A DNA stretch of 64,000 nt, taken from assembly GCA_013365325.1 (NCBI GenBank), contig JABVXV010000335.1:1-64000 (forward strand), written 5' to 3'. The DNA comes from Dipetalonema caudispina. Taxonomy: Eukaryota > Nematoda > Chromadorea > Rhabditida > Onchocercidae. The notes below the pieces were generated by a model. It was not told the DNA's origin and searched no databases. It saw only the letters and a program-made list of their open reading frames with translations. The position numbers and the translations under genes were made by a program. Shown here one piece after another: positions 37,912 to 52,900 of this stretch (positions are counted from its first letter, which is position 1; the number at the start of each line of letters is the position of its first letter).

Positions 37912-38602
37912 ATGATGATAACGTTTAAAGGATGGATATTATTGCTATCAGTAAGTTTGCTGGCATCATTACGAGAGACCAATGGTGCAACGGCTATTAT
38001 GATGGTCAAATTGGGTGACACCGTGGATATTGATTTTGGCAATGGTGTTAAAGAAATTAAAACTGAAAAAATGATTGTAAAGGATGGTAAATTGACCGAT
38101 TTTGCGGTTTGTACACTTTCACTCTTTTTTTTTTTACAAAAACCTGATTAAATTATTGGAAATTTCATATTAACAATAATTGTGACAAATTTCTAAATCA
38201 GAGTTACATATATTGAAAGCGATACATTTAGTGACTCCAACAGGAACACTTAGAACTCCAAAGGTCATATAATGGTCATGTAGTGGCATATAAAATGCTT
38301 CCTCTTAAGAAATTTTATAATAGCAATAATGAAAATTGATTCATAAAATACATTTGCTAATTGTATTTCATGTTCACTTTTCGTTTTTCCGTATTTGAAC
38401 AATTGAATACTACATGAATATTTTTCAGCGTGAGAAATTCGGTAATCGAATCGAATGGCATAATGGCAAACTAACAATTAAGAATATTAAATTATCTGAT
38501 TTTGTCACTTTCTTTTATCGTCTGAATGGCATGCCAATGGCTCTTTCGTTGTATGAAGAAAGATATTTTACTCTTTCTGTTAATTACTCTAATTTGGAAT
38601 AA
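37912..38602 (+). CDS. Small secreted Ig-like protein, copy B (122 aa)
   Basis: Two exons (37912-38106 and 38429-38602) with a phase-0 intron at the same place as in the copy at 29403-29963. Signal peptide at residues 1-25 (WILLLSVSLLASL core). The mature part shares LGDTVDIDFGNGV, IVKDGKLTDFA, RIEWHNGKLTIKNIKLSDFVTFFY with copy A, about one third identical by eye and with the same lack of canonical Ig cysteines. The tandem ATG pair at 37912/37915 fits a signal-peptide start. An in-frame upstream Met (37852) would bury the signal and is less likely. Convergent with the gene at 38854-39595, 250 bp away. Secreted; role unknown. Confidence 0.8.
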
Positions 38603-38853
38603 TTCAAAATTTCATTGTCCACGTTGAGAAATACGATAGAAGGAAAGAGAAAATGATAGACCGCGGTGTAATTGTGTTTAAAGTTATCAAAATATCATGA
38701 GATCACGAAATGATACATTTATCATAGGGTTAATCCAGAGAACTATGTTGTTTCATACTGATTTTTGAAAAATTTATTTTTTTCTTGCCAGAAAACTATG
38801 AAATAATACCATACTTTATAAATTAAATCGAAGAAGTATTTGGAATATAAATT

Positions 38854-39595
38854 CTATTCCTTCTTCTGAAAACCAATACCACAACCAGATCGATTCATAC
38901 AACCAAAACCTATAAATTGGCAATATTAAAGCTCATCAAAATTCAAAAATAAAACAATCTAGAAATTTGTTCAGTCTCTAACCAGGCCTTTATATTGATT
39001 AATAAAGCTCAAATAATATTCAACCACTGATTCTATTCGTATAATAAACTTTTATGTCAATTATTACATGACATAAATGAAATACCTGGAATAAATCGTT
39101 TTCTTGAATACATCGGTGATCCATATTTTTGGGTACCAAAACCGGCAAAAGAGTTACCGTTATTCGTGATACCAAATGGTGTATACGGATTCGTTAAATA
39201 TGGATTACCAAATAAATTCATACCCATATTGGACATTAGCAGTGGGTCATAACCCATTGTCATGCCAATACCACCAGCTGGACCCAAATATGCTGCAAAA
39301 CATTTAGCTTAACAATAATAATTCTAATTTTTCATTGTAACATTTATCAACAACAAAATATTTGTACCACTTAAATTATTGTTTATTTGATTAACAAATT
39401 AACAAAAACATCATTAAGTGATTAACTTTACATTTACGTATTCTTCACGTGAAAAAATTACGACACATTTAACTTACGATTGAATAGGGCAGGATTTGGA
39501 TATACACCAAATGCTCCAAATGGTGCAATAAATTGTGCTGTTGATAAATTTGAAATTGCAAATATTAAAAAAATTGATATTATACATGGAAACAT
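38854..39595 (-). CDS. Secreted Gly/Asn/Pro/Met-rich protein (126 aa)
   Basis: Three minus-strand exons (39478-39595, 39086-39292, 38854-38909), GT/AG, in phase. Residues 1-20 form a signal peptide (IISIFLIFAISNLSTA). The mature part is low complexity, with repeated NPxL/NPY and GxG motifs (PALFNPYLGPAGG, NPYLTNPYTPFG). A basic stretch YSRKRF could be a processing site. The end is FGCMNRSGCGIGF with two cysteines. Without the third exon the frame would stop at 39057; the spliced version restores a Gly/Cys tail, so I prefer it. It may be a cuticle, eggshell-matrix or secreted peptide precursor. No family recognised. Confidence 0.72.
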
Positions 39596-40936
39596 CGTAT
39601 AAAATTGCTGAAATTACGTGATGATCAATCAATACGTCATCGATTAGATATTCCGATCGAAAAAAGAAAAAATGTTCCAAGAAGTTTTATCTTTATCATG
39701 TTATAAATTATAGAATAAAGTATGCGTTATAATTTTAGGCTATATCGATGAAATATTATATCAGAGAGAAGTCTACTAAGATTACGTGAACACGTAAGTT
39801 AGCGTATTTTCTTATGCTACCATAATTGAACAAATCTAAACATATACATACCAATTATTAACCATTTATTTTATTTCAAACTATTATTTTATTGCTTTTA
39901 CATTTCAATTTAAAAAAAAAAAAAAAAAAAAAAAGAGAAAGAATATGTAGAACTAATTTAAGGACTAATGTCGTTAATTTTATTTAAATGATAAGTATCG
40001 TCATTTGTACCGTTCTCTAAATGATTTAAAATGTTTGAATGAACTTAAATAAGGCAAATAAATAATGGAAATGATAATCATTTCCAATGGCAACTTATAA
40101 AGTACTCTCAATAAAATATATGTCAAGCACATCCAATCATCATTACTGCACGATTTTGTAATTCATGAAAATTTTACAATTTTGAAAATTTTAAAAGTTT
40201 CAAAAATTGTATGATTTTTGAAAAAATTTTTGAATTTCAAACAAATTTAAATCCTTCAAATGTATATTATGGAAGATGTTATGGATTTTTTTATTATTAT
40301 GGAAAATGATGAATAATTATGGAAGATGATGAATAATGATAATGGAGATATTAAATTGTGATCATATCAATATCATACTATTATTAATGATATATGTCTT
40401 GTAATCTTTAATTATTGATAATTAATAAAATGTATCCATTCATTTATTTCAAATATTTTCTATTGGGTTAATACTCATGTTGCAACATGCTGATATATCA
40501 ATTTAAATTTTAAAGATGCTTGCTTGGATATTGTTAGGTTCGATTATTTCCCGGGATTTTACTGGAAGTGATCTTTGATTGTAATCAATTAGTAGCAAAT
40601 AATGAAGATTACTCAGTTTTTATAGGTTTAAAAGGGTAAACGAATTGTATATCTATCTAACTATTAAATTAAGATATTTTGAAGAATGTTTTCCTTGATG
40701 ATTGTCTAATATTTTGAAAAATTTTTCAATTTTTTTGATGATTAAAATGAGATTTGGTTGTAGTCTGAAATGAATAATGTTTGGATAAACATACAACAGT
40801 TTAGTAGGAAGTGTAAGTATTTTGAGAAATTTCAGGAATTACCGATTAACTCTACATTTACGAAAATTTTTGTTTAAATATTTCAGAATTGAAATTTTAA
40901 AGATTTAACAGAGAAATAAAAGATTATAGGATCTCT
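39596..40936. other. Intergenic region, putative ATR 5' flank
   Basis: AT-rich, with an A run of about 24 at 39910 and no supported gene. It should hold the ATR promoter, but no element is identifiable. Confidence 0.5.
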
Positions 40937-43900
40937 ATGGAATTAAATGAACATTCAGAGCAACAACAGCAACAGCAACAGGAGAAGGAAGGATTTGAAT
41001 ATATTGATGTATTATTGGAAAATTTGGAACAACGTAGACCATTTGCTAACGAAGAGAATTCGTCTATAAATTTGTATGTTTTATTTCCTAGTATATTGAA
41101 ATAATTCTGGAAAATAAATTCTTGAGAAATTAACTTACAAAATGTATTAATTCATGTACTTCTTTACATAAAACTACCACGATATTATTGATATTTTAGT
41201 TGTTTTGTGTAGCTATCATCCGTGTTCATCTTTGAACTTTACATATCTACATTGAAATATATGAAAACGTTGGCACAAATTCATATATAGTTATGAAAAA
41301 TGTAAGCTATTATAGCTGCGGAAGTGTACCTACGTAAATCCATGCAATTATGGTTACTTCATATCAATTCTTTAATTAATGTATTGTAGCATTCGTTTTA
41401 CAAGTTGTACCCAAAGAAAGTATTTTTCTACGACAAATTTATCCAGTTCATATTTTTTAATTATGAGGTTGTTAATTTCAGCTCTTTGAACGATGTTTAC
41501 ATGCTTTATAAGGTGGTTTCGGAGGAATTCAGTGAGAAGTTATGTCAGAGTATATTAAATGGTGATAATGTGGAACATTTGACTCATTTTCCGGATTTAT
41601 TGGAAGTCTACTGTACTGCTGACCGGAACTCACAAGCTCCAAACGTAATATCGGAAGGTTTGTTAGTTTGATAAGATTTTAGTCGTAATTTTCTTGTAGT
41701 TTTAAAAAGAAAGAGATCATTCCGTAGTCTTGTCAGGTGAATTTGCACCACTACTGATAAACATCTGATTAGATCAAATCCTCATAATGTAATCGGTTTA
41801 TATGCCATTTACAGCATTACTTCCTGAGTTTTGAAATACAAGCAAGTTTCTCTTTGTATTTTTCTGTTTCTTTAGAAATATTTCTAAACTTAAAATTTTA
41901 GGGCAAATAATATGGACAATAGGGAAATTTATCTCAGTCCTCTCATCACCGATCGTTTACAGAAAATTTGGTGGTCTCTATCAAGATTGTATTATTGAGC
42001 TTACCAAACTTCTACAACCAATTAATGCGCTTTTCGTGCAGAAACAAATTGTCATAATTTTGAAGGGTAAGGAGTGGAATTTCTTTTACTAAAATTTTAG
42101 ACCTGTTGAAAACAACTTGCTTTTTCCTAATGCTGTTTGTTGTCATCACAATTTTAATTTGAAAGAAGGAGTAAATTTTCTGAATACATCGAATATCGTC
42201 CTAGTTTGCTTGAAGAAATTACAGGGAATATGTCTAGCTGTACTTCTACATTTTCAATTCGTTTTTTATATTTCATCGTGATGAGATATTTTAACCGTTT
42301 TTTCAAAAATCACCGTTGGTGTTTTTTGCATTATCTACATTTTCTGTTACATGTAATAAAACTTCAGGTATAGTGGATAAAAAAAGTCTTCTCGTGTTTA
42401 ATACTAATGACGAAAACGAACAAACAATATTCACCACTCCGATGGGTGATATCGTTTTAGGACCAGTAACATTTACAGTCAGTTATTTGTCGGGCGGTGA
42501 TTCGATTATTCAGGACGTCTTACTGTTAAGTTTTTTGCAAGTTTTACCGGTAAATTTCCAGATTTTGCAAAGATAGAGCGAAATTAGCGAGGTTATTCGA
42601 ATTAGTGAGCTTCAGCGGATTTAATTCATTGAAGTATTTTAGTACACATTTGTTGTTTTAATATATTGTCACTTTCGAAGTAACTATTTATTTTATTGGG
42701 ATAATAATTTATTATAATTTACTACTTATTCACAAGTTTATTGATATGCAAACAATACTTCAGTTCACCATACTGCTATTTTTTAAGTTAGTAGTAATAC
42801 TCCAGTTTACTGGCATAATTATTAATTTTACGTACGAAAAATTTTCAGATCAATTTTACAACATGGGACAATGAACGAATCGATTATTCAAAACGAAGAT
42901 GTTTTAATATATCTGTGGTTTTGTTTGTTACATATTATCCTCTCAAGTGCATCGCGAGTGAAAAATGTATGTTATTACTTTTTGGCATAGATAATGAAGT
43001 TGCGAAATTCTCGTATTTCGATTTACATTTTCAAGCGAAAAGATCTAAGTCAAATTTTCTTTCTGACTGAAACGAATTATGCTTTTGTATTAGTGCTCTT
43101 TTACAATTTGCGCATATTGCTATGAATGTGGAAGAAAAACATTTCGTTTGGTTTCCTGAAAATGCAGCAGAAAAGTGCTAAAATGATGCTTTGGCACCTT
43201 CAGACATATTATTTTCACTTCAGTTGTACTGTAATATTTTCAATTAACTCAAATAATTATACATATAGTCATTATATAGCTGTTATTTTCTCGTCGCTTA
43301 CAAATTTATTGTTTTTTTGTTGTACTTTTTTCAGAAAGCAATATTGCTCACGCAGCGTTTGCTTTCAATGGATGCGTGTAATGCAATGTTTGCGGATTTA
43401 TTGTTTGATGATTTAATGGCACTAGAACGATGGCTTTACGACTTAGCACCTGAAGTGGTTGGTGATGAAGAATTACGCCTGAAAGAAGCGTTAGAAACTT
43501 GTGAACGTACTTTTGGTGATGTTCTTCGGAAGTAAGCTTGAAAATTATTCAAATTTGGAAGTTTAAAATTTTTTTAATTTCTTTCCAGTTGTTCAAAAAA
43601 GATATTCCAGACTAAAATCATGCTATTGAAATCTGTTTTGAAATATATCTAGTAGTTCATGCAAACGATGCATTTCTAGCTATATTATCGGAAAATTTAT
43701 TGTCTCATATATCGCCACAGATGAAACATCAGTAGAACTGTTACATAAAAAAGCAAAATATATATAAATTGAATCAAAGGGCATGCTGAAATTTAATTAG
43801 TTGAAGCATCTTTTAGTATCGATGAATGCGAAACCTTCAGTAAAATTGACTTCTATCATTGCCTGAAGTGGACAAAACAAATTGCGGAGATGTGTTCTTC

Positions 43901-46900
43901 ACGTGTAAGACCTGGTAATCTTTAAAATTAAAAATTTTCGAATGATTTCTCGTAGGAGTCTTTTTTTTTTTTCGAATTGTCGTACTGCTTTGCTATTTAC
44001 TATTAGGCTTTTTATATTTTTTATAATTTTCAATAAAAAGCAATGTTGTCTTTTTTTTTTTTTTTTTTTTTTTTTTTCTGCACAGTACTGCTACAAGTTT
44101 GAAGTAAATCTGTGATTGAAGTTTCTCTTTTATTCTTACCAACGGACTATTTTGTCGGCTGTTTCTACTACTGTCTGTTCTAAATTGTATTTAGCTTTTC
44201 GGCATGCTTCATACGCCGCAGGAGTGTTTAGGAAAGTTTCTTCCATATACAGTGCAACAGATAGTCTGTAAGCAAAGAAACAATTTGTACAATTTACTGT
44301 AATAACAAATAATCATTCAAGAAGAATTTTGTTGAAAAAATAAGGCGCTTACAAGTTGAATAAATAAGATTTGTTCAATTCAGTTGTAATTTTTAATTTA
44401 TGTTTTTCTCAGCATATCAAATGCTTTGGGCGGGGATATCATATCCGATCGGTGCGATATTGTTTAATTAAAGTAAGAGAGGACAAAGGAAAAATCAAGA
44501 GAAAGAAATAAGAAAGAAAAGAAAAAAAGCAATGCAATTGATTAAAAGATGTCTATTGTCTTTACAAGTATTGACTGTATAATGTATAAGACGTCTGGAG
44601 TCAAGTTTTGAATCTTTATTACTTAAATCATAAAGTTGAAATAGAGCAGCGAAATTATTTCTCCTATCCATCCTATGGTAATTTTTAATTGCAGATGAGC
44701 GCTTGGTTAATATGTTAATTGATTTATGCTCGATAAATTTGCGAGTTGAAAAGAGTGTTCGCGAAGAATGTTGTGTTCTATCCAGTTATTTGTATACTGT
44801 AGTGAGGAAAATTTTTCAATGTGAATTACAAATAAAAGCCGAAAACATTGGTGAATTATTCGAGTTCATTTTCGTGGTACTGGAACATAATGATATCAGT
44901 TCATCGTAAGTACTGATTTTATATTAGCTGATATGTTTGTTATTAAATATTATCGGTAATATCTTAAAATATTCATGGAGGTTTTTTTTTCAAGGATGAT
45001 AAGATATTGCAATATATCTGTTAGATTTTTAGTATTATTGAAGACACACCATTTTTTTAAAAGAGTTTCTTTATAGACTGTTACTCAATGAACTTAGTGA
45101 ACAATTAGCATTTGCCCGACAACGTTATATTGAAAATGAGGTATGCAAGTGTATTTTTATATCCAGTCATAAATTTTTTCAAGAATTCAGCAAATTTTTT
45201 ACTTTCTTTTTTAATTTAAAAGCATAAAGAAATTTAGATGACGAAATATTTGCGAATGAGAGAAATGATGATTGTGGCACTGAAACAAACATTGGAAAAA
45301 GAAAAGGGCAATCTTTTTATTGCTAAGATTATTCCTGAAACTGCAGAAGTGATAGAGGTGAATTTTGAATTCAATTTTAATACTGTTTTTATAATTTATC
45401 GTTCTTGTTGTAACTTATCGTTATATTGTTTTCATTATATCAGAGTTCAGTTGTTTTCTAGTTCGGTGAATGATTATTCGTATTTGCAAAAATCAGTGTA
45501 TTGCAAGTTTTAAAGAAGAACTATTCTCTTCCATTCAATCATTCAGTTTACATATAGGTTAATTGTCAGTGAGCTGTGAAAAATAAAGTTAGCACTTGAG
45601 AGAAGACGGTTTAAGTAAAAGCATTTTTAACACTTCACAATAGGATCCAATTTTTGTAATAATTAGATTTAATATATAGTTCGAGTAGGATCGTATTTTA
45701 CTTAATTTGATTTTTGTTATTAGTAAAATGAACCTTATTGTAAGTGATTCTAGAAATTAAATAAAATATCATGTAATGTTTACATGATGTTTTTTTAAAT
45801 GAAAATCTTAGCTTATGGCCTATATTAGAGATTCAATCTTTATCAAGTGTCGTGGAAATTTGTAATTTATCTTAAGTTTATTCAGATCATTGAAAATATT
45901 TCAAAATTGCCAAATGTTGGTAGAGAAGCTTTAGCTGCATTAATTTCTCTCATCTCATCATTTACTGAACGTATCGAAACGGGAGTAGACTTCTGGCTTG
46001 CTGTTATGTCATTACCTTGGCTCCAAACAATGGTACTGTTTTTGTTTTATTTGTATAAATAATTGCACTAGTACTTAATTCTATATAAGCTGAGGTGCAG
46101 ATTTTTAAATCGTAATATATATTTGATTTTATAGTCATAGGATTGGGAACGTCCTCTAATGTTAATCGTTATAATCGTCCTCTGAATAGCGTATATTAAA
46201 AAATCTTAATTATATAACAAAAATCTGTAATTTCTAGGAACTAGTTGCTGATGTGAAACGTTTTGATGTGGCGCTGCCAGCGTTATCACAAATTTATAAA
46301 TTATCGTTACGTTGCAATCAATATCTATGTAAGTTTTTTCATTTATGTTAGAAAATAAGAAGATAAAATAACTCTTTAGTTTTCTAATCTTTTTGAAATT
46401 TAAATTACCTGATATCAAAATCACAGTGGAATTTAAATTTCAGCTGTTGAAATTAAATCGAGTACGATTCCAGCATTAGGACACTTGAATGTTTGTCCGG
46501 AATGGCGTCGTAGAGTATACATTGCAGCTTTGACATCGGTGGAAATATCAATACTGAGAACAGCTGTAGAACATTTTCCTTCCTTCATTTTTTCAACAGG
46601 TTATTCTTTCGAGGGAACATTCTGTGTGTTCCATTTTTTAATTAAAAAAAGGAGGATTTGGTTGTCGAAAACGATTCACCTCACTTAAAGCGTGACATCG
46701 TACGTGATCATGACAGCATATAAATTGTGTAAGAAAGGCTTATAATGCCATTTGCAGAGCCATCCCATTGCTTTTTTGTTCCGACAATTTGTTGAGTTTT
46801 CATTCCATTGGATTAGTGATCGCTGATTTGATTTTTTTCTCAGCTATAATTTTGATAGAAACTCAATTATAGAACTCATATTTTCTTCCTTTATTACTCA

Positions 46901-49900
46901 TTTATGATCGTTGCAGATAGAAATGAATTCGAATTTCTTCTAAACCACGTGCTTTATCACGGGATGCACGCGCTTCAAGATGATGATAAAACTGAATTGT
47001 GTCCTGCTGTTTTAAAAGTAAAGTAGTTTTCTGAACTTATATGTTGTTTACAGTTATTATGGTTAATAGCGACTGTTCAAAATGGAGCAATTTGCTAATC
47101 TTATTTAGGAGTACCATGTATAGCTCCCATCACTGATGAGAGAGGCTTGCCTCTTTGAATGATCATATATATTACTTTGATAATCCAAATTAGTTACAGT
47201 GATAGTCTTACTATCTCCATATATTTACATCTGATAAATTTCTTGAATTGTGTTCTTTTAGGCAGTTGCAAGAACGTTGTGTTTTATTAGTATGGAGAAG
47301 CGGTTAGCTGATGATGAGGTGTGTATGATGTGTCGACGAAGAGAAACTGCTAATCGAAATTTGGAAATTAACTTGGATAAAATTTTTGAGCTTATAAAAA
47401 AAGCTATACATGGTAATAATGCTGCAAAATTAGGTTGTTGTGAGCTGTTGGCCTCCTTGCTAAATCATATTTCTTTCGCAGTATTGAAAGGATATGAAGC
47501 AGAAATGCTTTGCACATTGATTTTGATGAAAGAAATTGACGAAGATTTACGATCGGAATTTCAGTACGTTGTTTTCAAATTTTTGATAATTAAATGGAAG
47601 ATTTACAAAACAGAACATCGTATTACTTATTAAATGATAGCGATATGGTGTTTCAATGCTCAGCGATTGTTTTAGTGTCCTTGAGCAAAATCCGAATGTT
47701 GATATTTCTCCAGCACAGAGAGCTTGTTTCCGAGAGTATAGAAGGGAAACGATAAATCAAATGGGGGTGATCATAAGACAAGTTGTTACAACAGAATAGC
47801 CGCATTAGACGAATGACCGAAAGGTCATGTAGTCCTGGATCAGGAATCAAAGGAATTAATTTGATGTTTGTAGTTTAAGATTTGACTGGCTGATACATGA
47901 CTATTTCAAGCATTAAGTTATGTCATTCCTGAGTATCGTACTATACTATGTGGTCGAACATTCCTGATGCGATACATAATTGTTATTAGTCGTAAACTGT
48001 TTTGAAATTGAAGAAACTAGATGTATTTTTGTAAACCATAAACGCAGTTTAGATGGTGCTTAAAACCGATGATGGAACTGAAGCTTGGAAATGTGCAGAA
48101 TGAAGTACTACAGATTATTGACGATCTGCAGAAATCACCAAAAACATTCGACAATTTCAAATTACACGCAATGTCCTGCTTGGTGTAAGTACTATAAAAT
48201 AATTGGAAAAGTTTTCAAATTAACTAGTTAGCTGCTTTCAGCTGATTAGAAGTTTGCAAAGTTACTCTCACTTCTTTTTCCATCTACATGTCAAACATTT
48301 GCTCGATATCAAGGCACTAACTTTTCTACCACTTCAACCTTTTTTTCTGCGGAAGCTCTGAAAATGTAGTGAAATGGAGAGAAAAGAAGGGGAAGGAGGA
48401 AGCGGATCAGCTGAAAGAAGACAGAGGAAATAGGTTTGTGGGGACAATATAAATTGGTTCATCACAAATGTTCGGGGTGTGTTTTTATTGATATTGGGCG
48501 CCAATGTGTTATTTCTTTGATTTTCATGTTTAAGAAGACATTTTTTTAGTAATTCGCAAAACGATAATCTCTTTCTGATGTGTTTAAATCAGCTTCTGAA
48601 TATAGCAATTATATCTGATTATGCATTTGTTGTCGCTGAAATTAAACATGCTATTGAGGTTAGCTAATTAACATTTTATTTCACTCTGTTTCTTATACTT
48701 AATTTTGAAATGTACAACCCTTTTTCAAAATATCAGAGTTTTAAAGTTTGTCGAAGTTTCGAAAATTTTCCTTTACAAAAGTTAGATTACAGGATCGCAT
48801 GGAAAAATATTCCCCTAATTTACATCCTCGACAATGGTTTCTTCGGAAAAAGAAATATATAATGGAAAATCTTACGAAACGGATTATCTTTGAATATTCT
48901 GAAGGAACAAGGCCTCTGAAACGAGGTATGATATACCGATTTCATTTTGAAAGTGTCACTGCTAAAAAATGAACCTCTGTAAAAATTACTAACGTGAATT
49001 GAATTTTGTTATATAAATTATTTCCGGGTGTATAATTAATTTTCCAAGTTAGCTTCCTAATCTTGTTTCCTTTATTACCTAACTCTCTTGCTTTGCAGTT
49101 TTGTGACTCATATTTGAACTATTATAAAAAATTTTCAATAGTTTTCAGGTAGTTTTTCGCAGTTTGTTGATGAAAGATTTGGTAGAACTATCGAATATGC
49201 CATAAGTGTTGTTGTTGAGATATTTGATTTCTCAAGAGATAATATTGAAAGGTAGGCTACTATTACTATATTCCGACGAGATATAATATGTTATATATTG
49301 TAATTTTATTTGTATTTTATTTTAACACATCCATTGTATTCTTAGTGTTATAGAACAGATTAAACTAAATGACGCTGTCTTCTACCGAACCACTCGATCC
49401 GAACATCATTATGGGGCAGTAGCTGAGCTGTGTTAAAACACGGCGATATTTTTTTTTAAACAAATAAAGGGAATACGTGAAGTAATAAAACTAGTTTTTC
49501 AGGACCATCTATATCTGAGAAAAGTTTTAATTAAGGAAACTAATGGTGATAATTAGCGAAATTTAAAACGAACGTCTTATTCTTATTTCTTAATCTTATA
49601 GCTTCATGCGAGATGCTTGTCCAGAAATTGTTACTTCTCTTCTGTTGGACTGCATGGTAGAAAAGCAAAAAGTGCAGATGGCATTGGATACTATTGCACG
49701 ACTACGACGAATACAACCAGAAATATTGATGGAAGAATCTTTGCCATTATTATTAGTCAAACACCTTTCAAAGAATTTATCGACTCAAGTTATGCAGAAT
49801 GCTTTGAATTTTATTAGCGTTTATACAAAGGGAGGTTGTAATTGGGTATGTATTCATGGATATATTATTACTTTTTCTTAATCACTTTAGCTAAAGGAGT

Positions 49901-52900
49901 TCTCTATCACACAACTGGCATCACATTGTCGGACAAAGGACGTTTTAAAATGTCAGTCTATGAGAATAGGTATTGTGAAAACTTCCAAATAAACTAAGTG
50001 AACTTTGCCCTTGTGCAACGGTCAGAATGAAACTTTTCGAATTAAAATCACCTGATAAGGGAATAAACTGGGATGATTGTAAACAGTGGAAAAGTTGCTG
50101 CCATGTGTATTTGACATGGGATTGAGCTACAATTAAGAGACGATTTATATTTTTCTGGTGCGGGCAATTTCGACACTCATGACATAATAATCGTAGTTTT
50201 TTTTTTTTCTGGATGGATTTGTAATGGTAGGATATCATTTATTTATTCCTCTATTTGAATCATAGCAGGCAGAAGGACTCCTATTTTCTTTTAAGATAGT
50301 TCCACTTTAAAATTTTGATTTTACTTGAAACTTTCATCAAAGCATTAACTTCCAATTTGTTTTAGTCAACACTGGTTTCAAAGAAAGCTTATGAATGTAC
50401 TGTTTCTTTACTGCAACATTTGTGCGTTCATGAAGAAAAAGCGATGATGCATATCAAGAATTTACATAAATTAACCTACGGCCGAAATTGTCCATTCAGT
50501 TTTACGACCTTCATCAGGGAAAGGTTTCGTTTTACAGTTTTGTCTTTTTTCTAAACTTGTCGTTAGTAATTGTCATTCTCACGAACATTTCAAAATTATT
50601 GGGAAGCAGTTGATTTCTTCCAGATGCCAACATTTTAGTTTTCATTCACTGAAAATAGTACCAGTGGATGGATGGATTCTGTGAAATGGGTGATTGACGA
50701 GGAAGGAAAGCGATATGTTCGAGTAACTTAACTATATTTGATAACTCAGTGGTGCACAACAATTGTCAATTTTAAAAAAATAATTATGATTTCCATAGAT
50801 TCCAGTTCACATTTTGCAGTTATTTGGGGATTCTATTGCACTTTCGGCAAGCTGTCAATGATGATCGTTTTTATGATGAACGACTGATATTAGTATCAAG
50901 CCTCTGTAAAGTGATAGCAATGATCAAAGTAGATGGCACCGACTTCCTTGATAAAGTTGGTTTTTAAACGCACACAATTGAGCAACAGTTTAAATAGAAA
51001 AGAAGACAATAATTTTTTGAAACCGGAGTTTGAAATTAATGTGAATTTATTAATCGGTTTTGGAATCAGTTCCAAATTTACAGAAAAATTTAAAAGTAAT
51101 GCGAAAATTTCTGGGTTGTTTGCTAAACATAAAATGGTAATGCAAATTTTAAATTTCAGACAGCTGATAAAATGTTAATTGTTCTGCGTGCTTTTACACC
51201 ATTAGGCATTGTTGTTATTGAAATGTGGAAAGTTTATTTGAAAACTTTGTCGAATGAGGTAATTTTCCATGAATCATTTCGTATGTGATAAATTTTAGTA
51301 GGAATAAACACAGTTAGATCTTGCTTAAGGACTGAAAGCATTAACTGATTTTAGAAAGAGAGCATTGTGTCACATTATCAGGGCTCTCTTATGTGTAATA
51401 TAACTCTACCAAAGTACAATTTGTACACCAGATATCCGTGTCTTCTTTTCAAAGAATGTCATTAGACAAACATCAAATCATTTCTTTCACTAACCTACAA
51501 CGTTAAATACTGTACAGCTGACGGCTTTCGTTAAGAGAAAATAAAATAGTTAGTTAAGTTGTCTACAGTTGGTATCTTTTAAACTTTTAAACTTGATAGA
51601 CCAGTGTGTAAACGTATTTTTAATGTCAGCTGAACTTTATATCTCTGTTACTATCATTAATAGTTTCAGTGTGGTTTCTAATACCGACTAAACTTCCTTT
51701 AAATAATTTCGTGATTTTCTTCAACTTTTCGGGATTTGCTATTAAATAAATTTTAGATTTTGGTGAAACTTTTGCCTCAAACGCTGGTTTCAATCATTCC
51801 ATTATTACAGTACGAGCAGGCTCGAGAACTGTTAAGATATATTTTCGAAGAGAGACAGTTACACTTTGCTGCGAAGTAAGTTTTAGCTAAATCAGAACTT
51901 TAAACTCCACAAACTTATTCCGAGCATATGAATTTCCTGTTACCATTCATTGCAGCGGTTATTGTTCCTATTAATCTTTTTTTCTAATTTTAAAACTTAA
52001 TTTTTCAGTGGAGATTTCGAACGCATTGCTTTAGTTTTTTGGAACAATCCGAAGATTTCAATCAATGAATACCTTTCTCCAGAACTTGGGAAGTCTCCAC
52101 CGGAACTGGTTTAGTTTTGGTTTGATTGATAAAGAGGTGGTAACCGATAAAACATTTGTAAAGGAACCAAGGACCAGAAATATTATGCTTTAATTTTCAG
52201 CTAGAGATAAAAATTCTAGAGTAGTTGTTTCCCTGGAGCAAATATAGTGGTAGAACTGTATTCTTTTCTCTCATCATCAAATTGATTGATTTTCATAAGT
52301 GAAAATTAGTGGGTGACGAAAATGAGTGTCATTTCTTGATCATATATACAAACAGCAGAACTCTAGTCACATCTGCTAAGGATAGTCTTTATTTCCAATT
52401 TTTTTTTCAGGTTTTTCATGCATGCGCTTCTTTATTGAAGGAAAGTTATGAAGAAGTTGGTGAAGTTATTTTGCATAAATTATTAAGCCTACTTAATGAA
52501 TGCAGTGAATTAACGGATAGCTGTTTTGACAGCGTTGCTGCAGAATTGGTTTGTTATTTTATCATCTACTCTTTTTTATAAATACCTAAGTGTGCACATC
52601 TTCAGATCCCATGAATAAAGATGTTGCAGTATAACATAACTTTGAACATCATCCATTCGAAGTTGCAGAAAGTCCCTCAGATTGATGTTTCTTCAGTTTA
52701 ATAATATTTCGAAAATTTACAATTTGGAAATTACCTTCAATTTCAGGTTCCGTCACTATTGCAAATCATACGAAAAAGTTCATTAGCGGAATGTCGTTAT
52801 TTAGCTTCTTTAGCACTTGGTTATTTGGGTGCTGTTGACCCAGGTCGTATCGGTTTATCACTGGTGCGTAACACAAATGGTGATCGGCATAATGCCCGAT

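Noticed and set aside
43094..43180. Coding-like stretch ([14 protein letters not shown]) in an ATR intron
   Set aside because: Cannot be spliced in phase with exons on either side, while the direct join 42966/43335 is in phase and keeps the full 8,010-nt frame.
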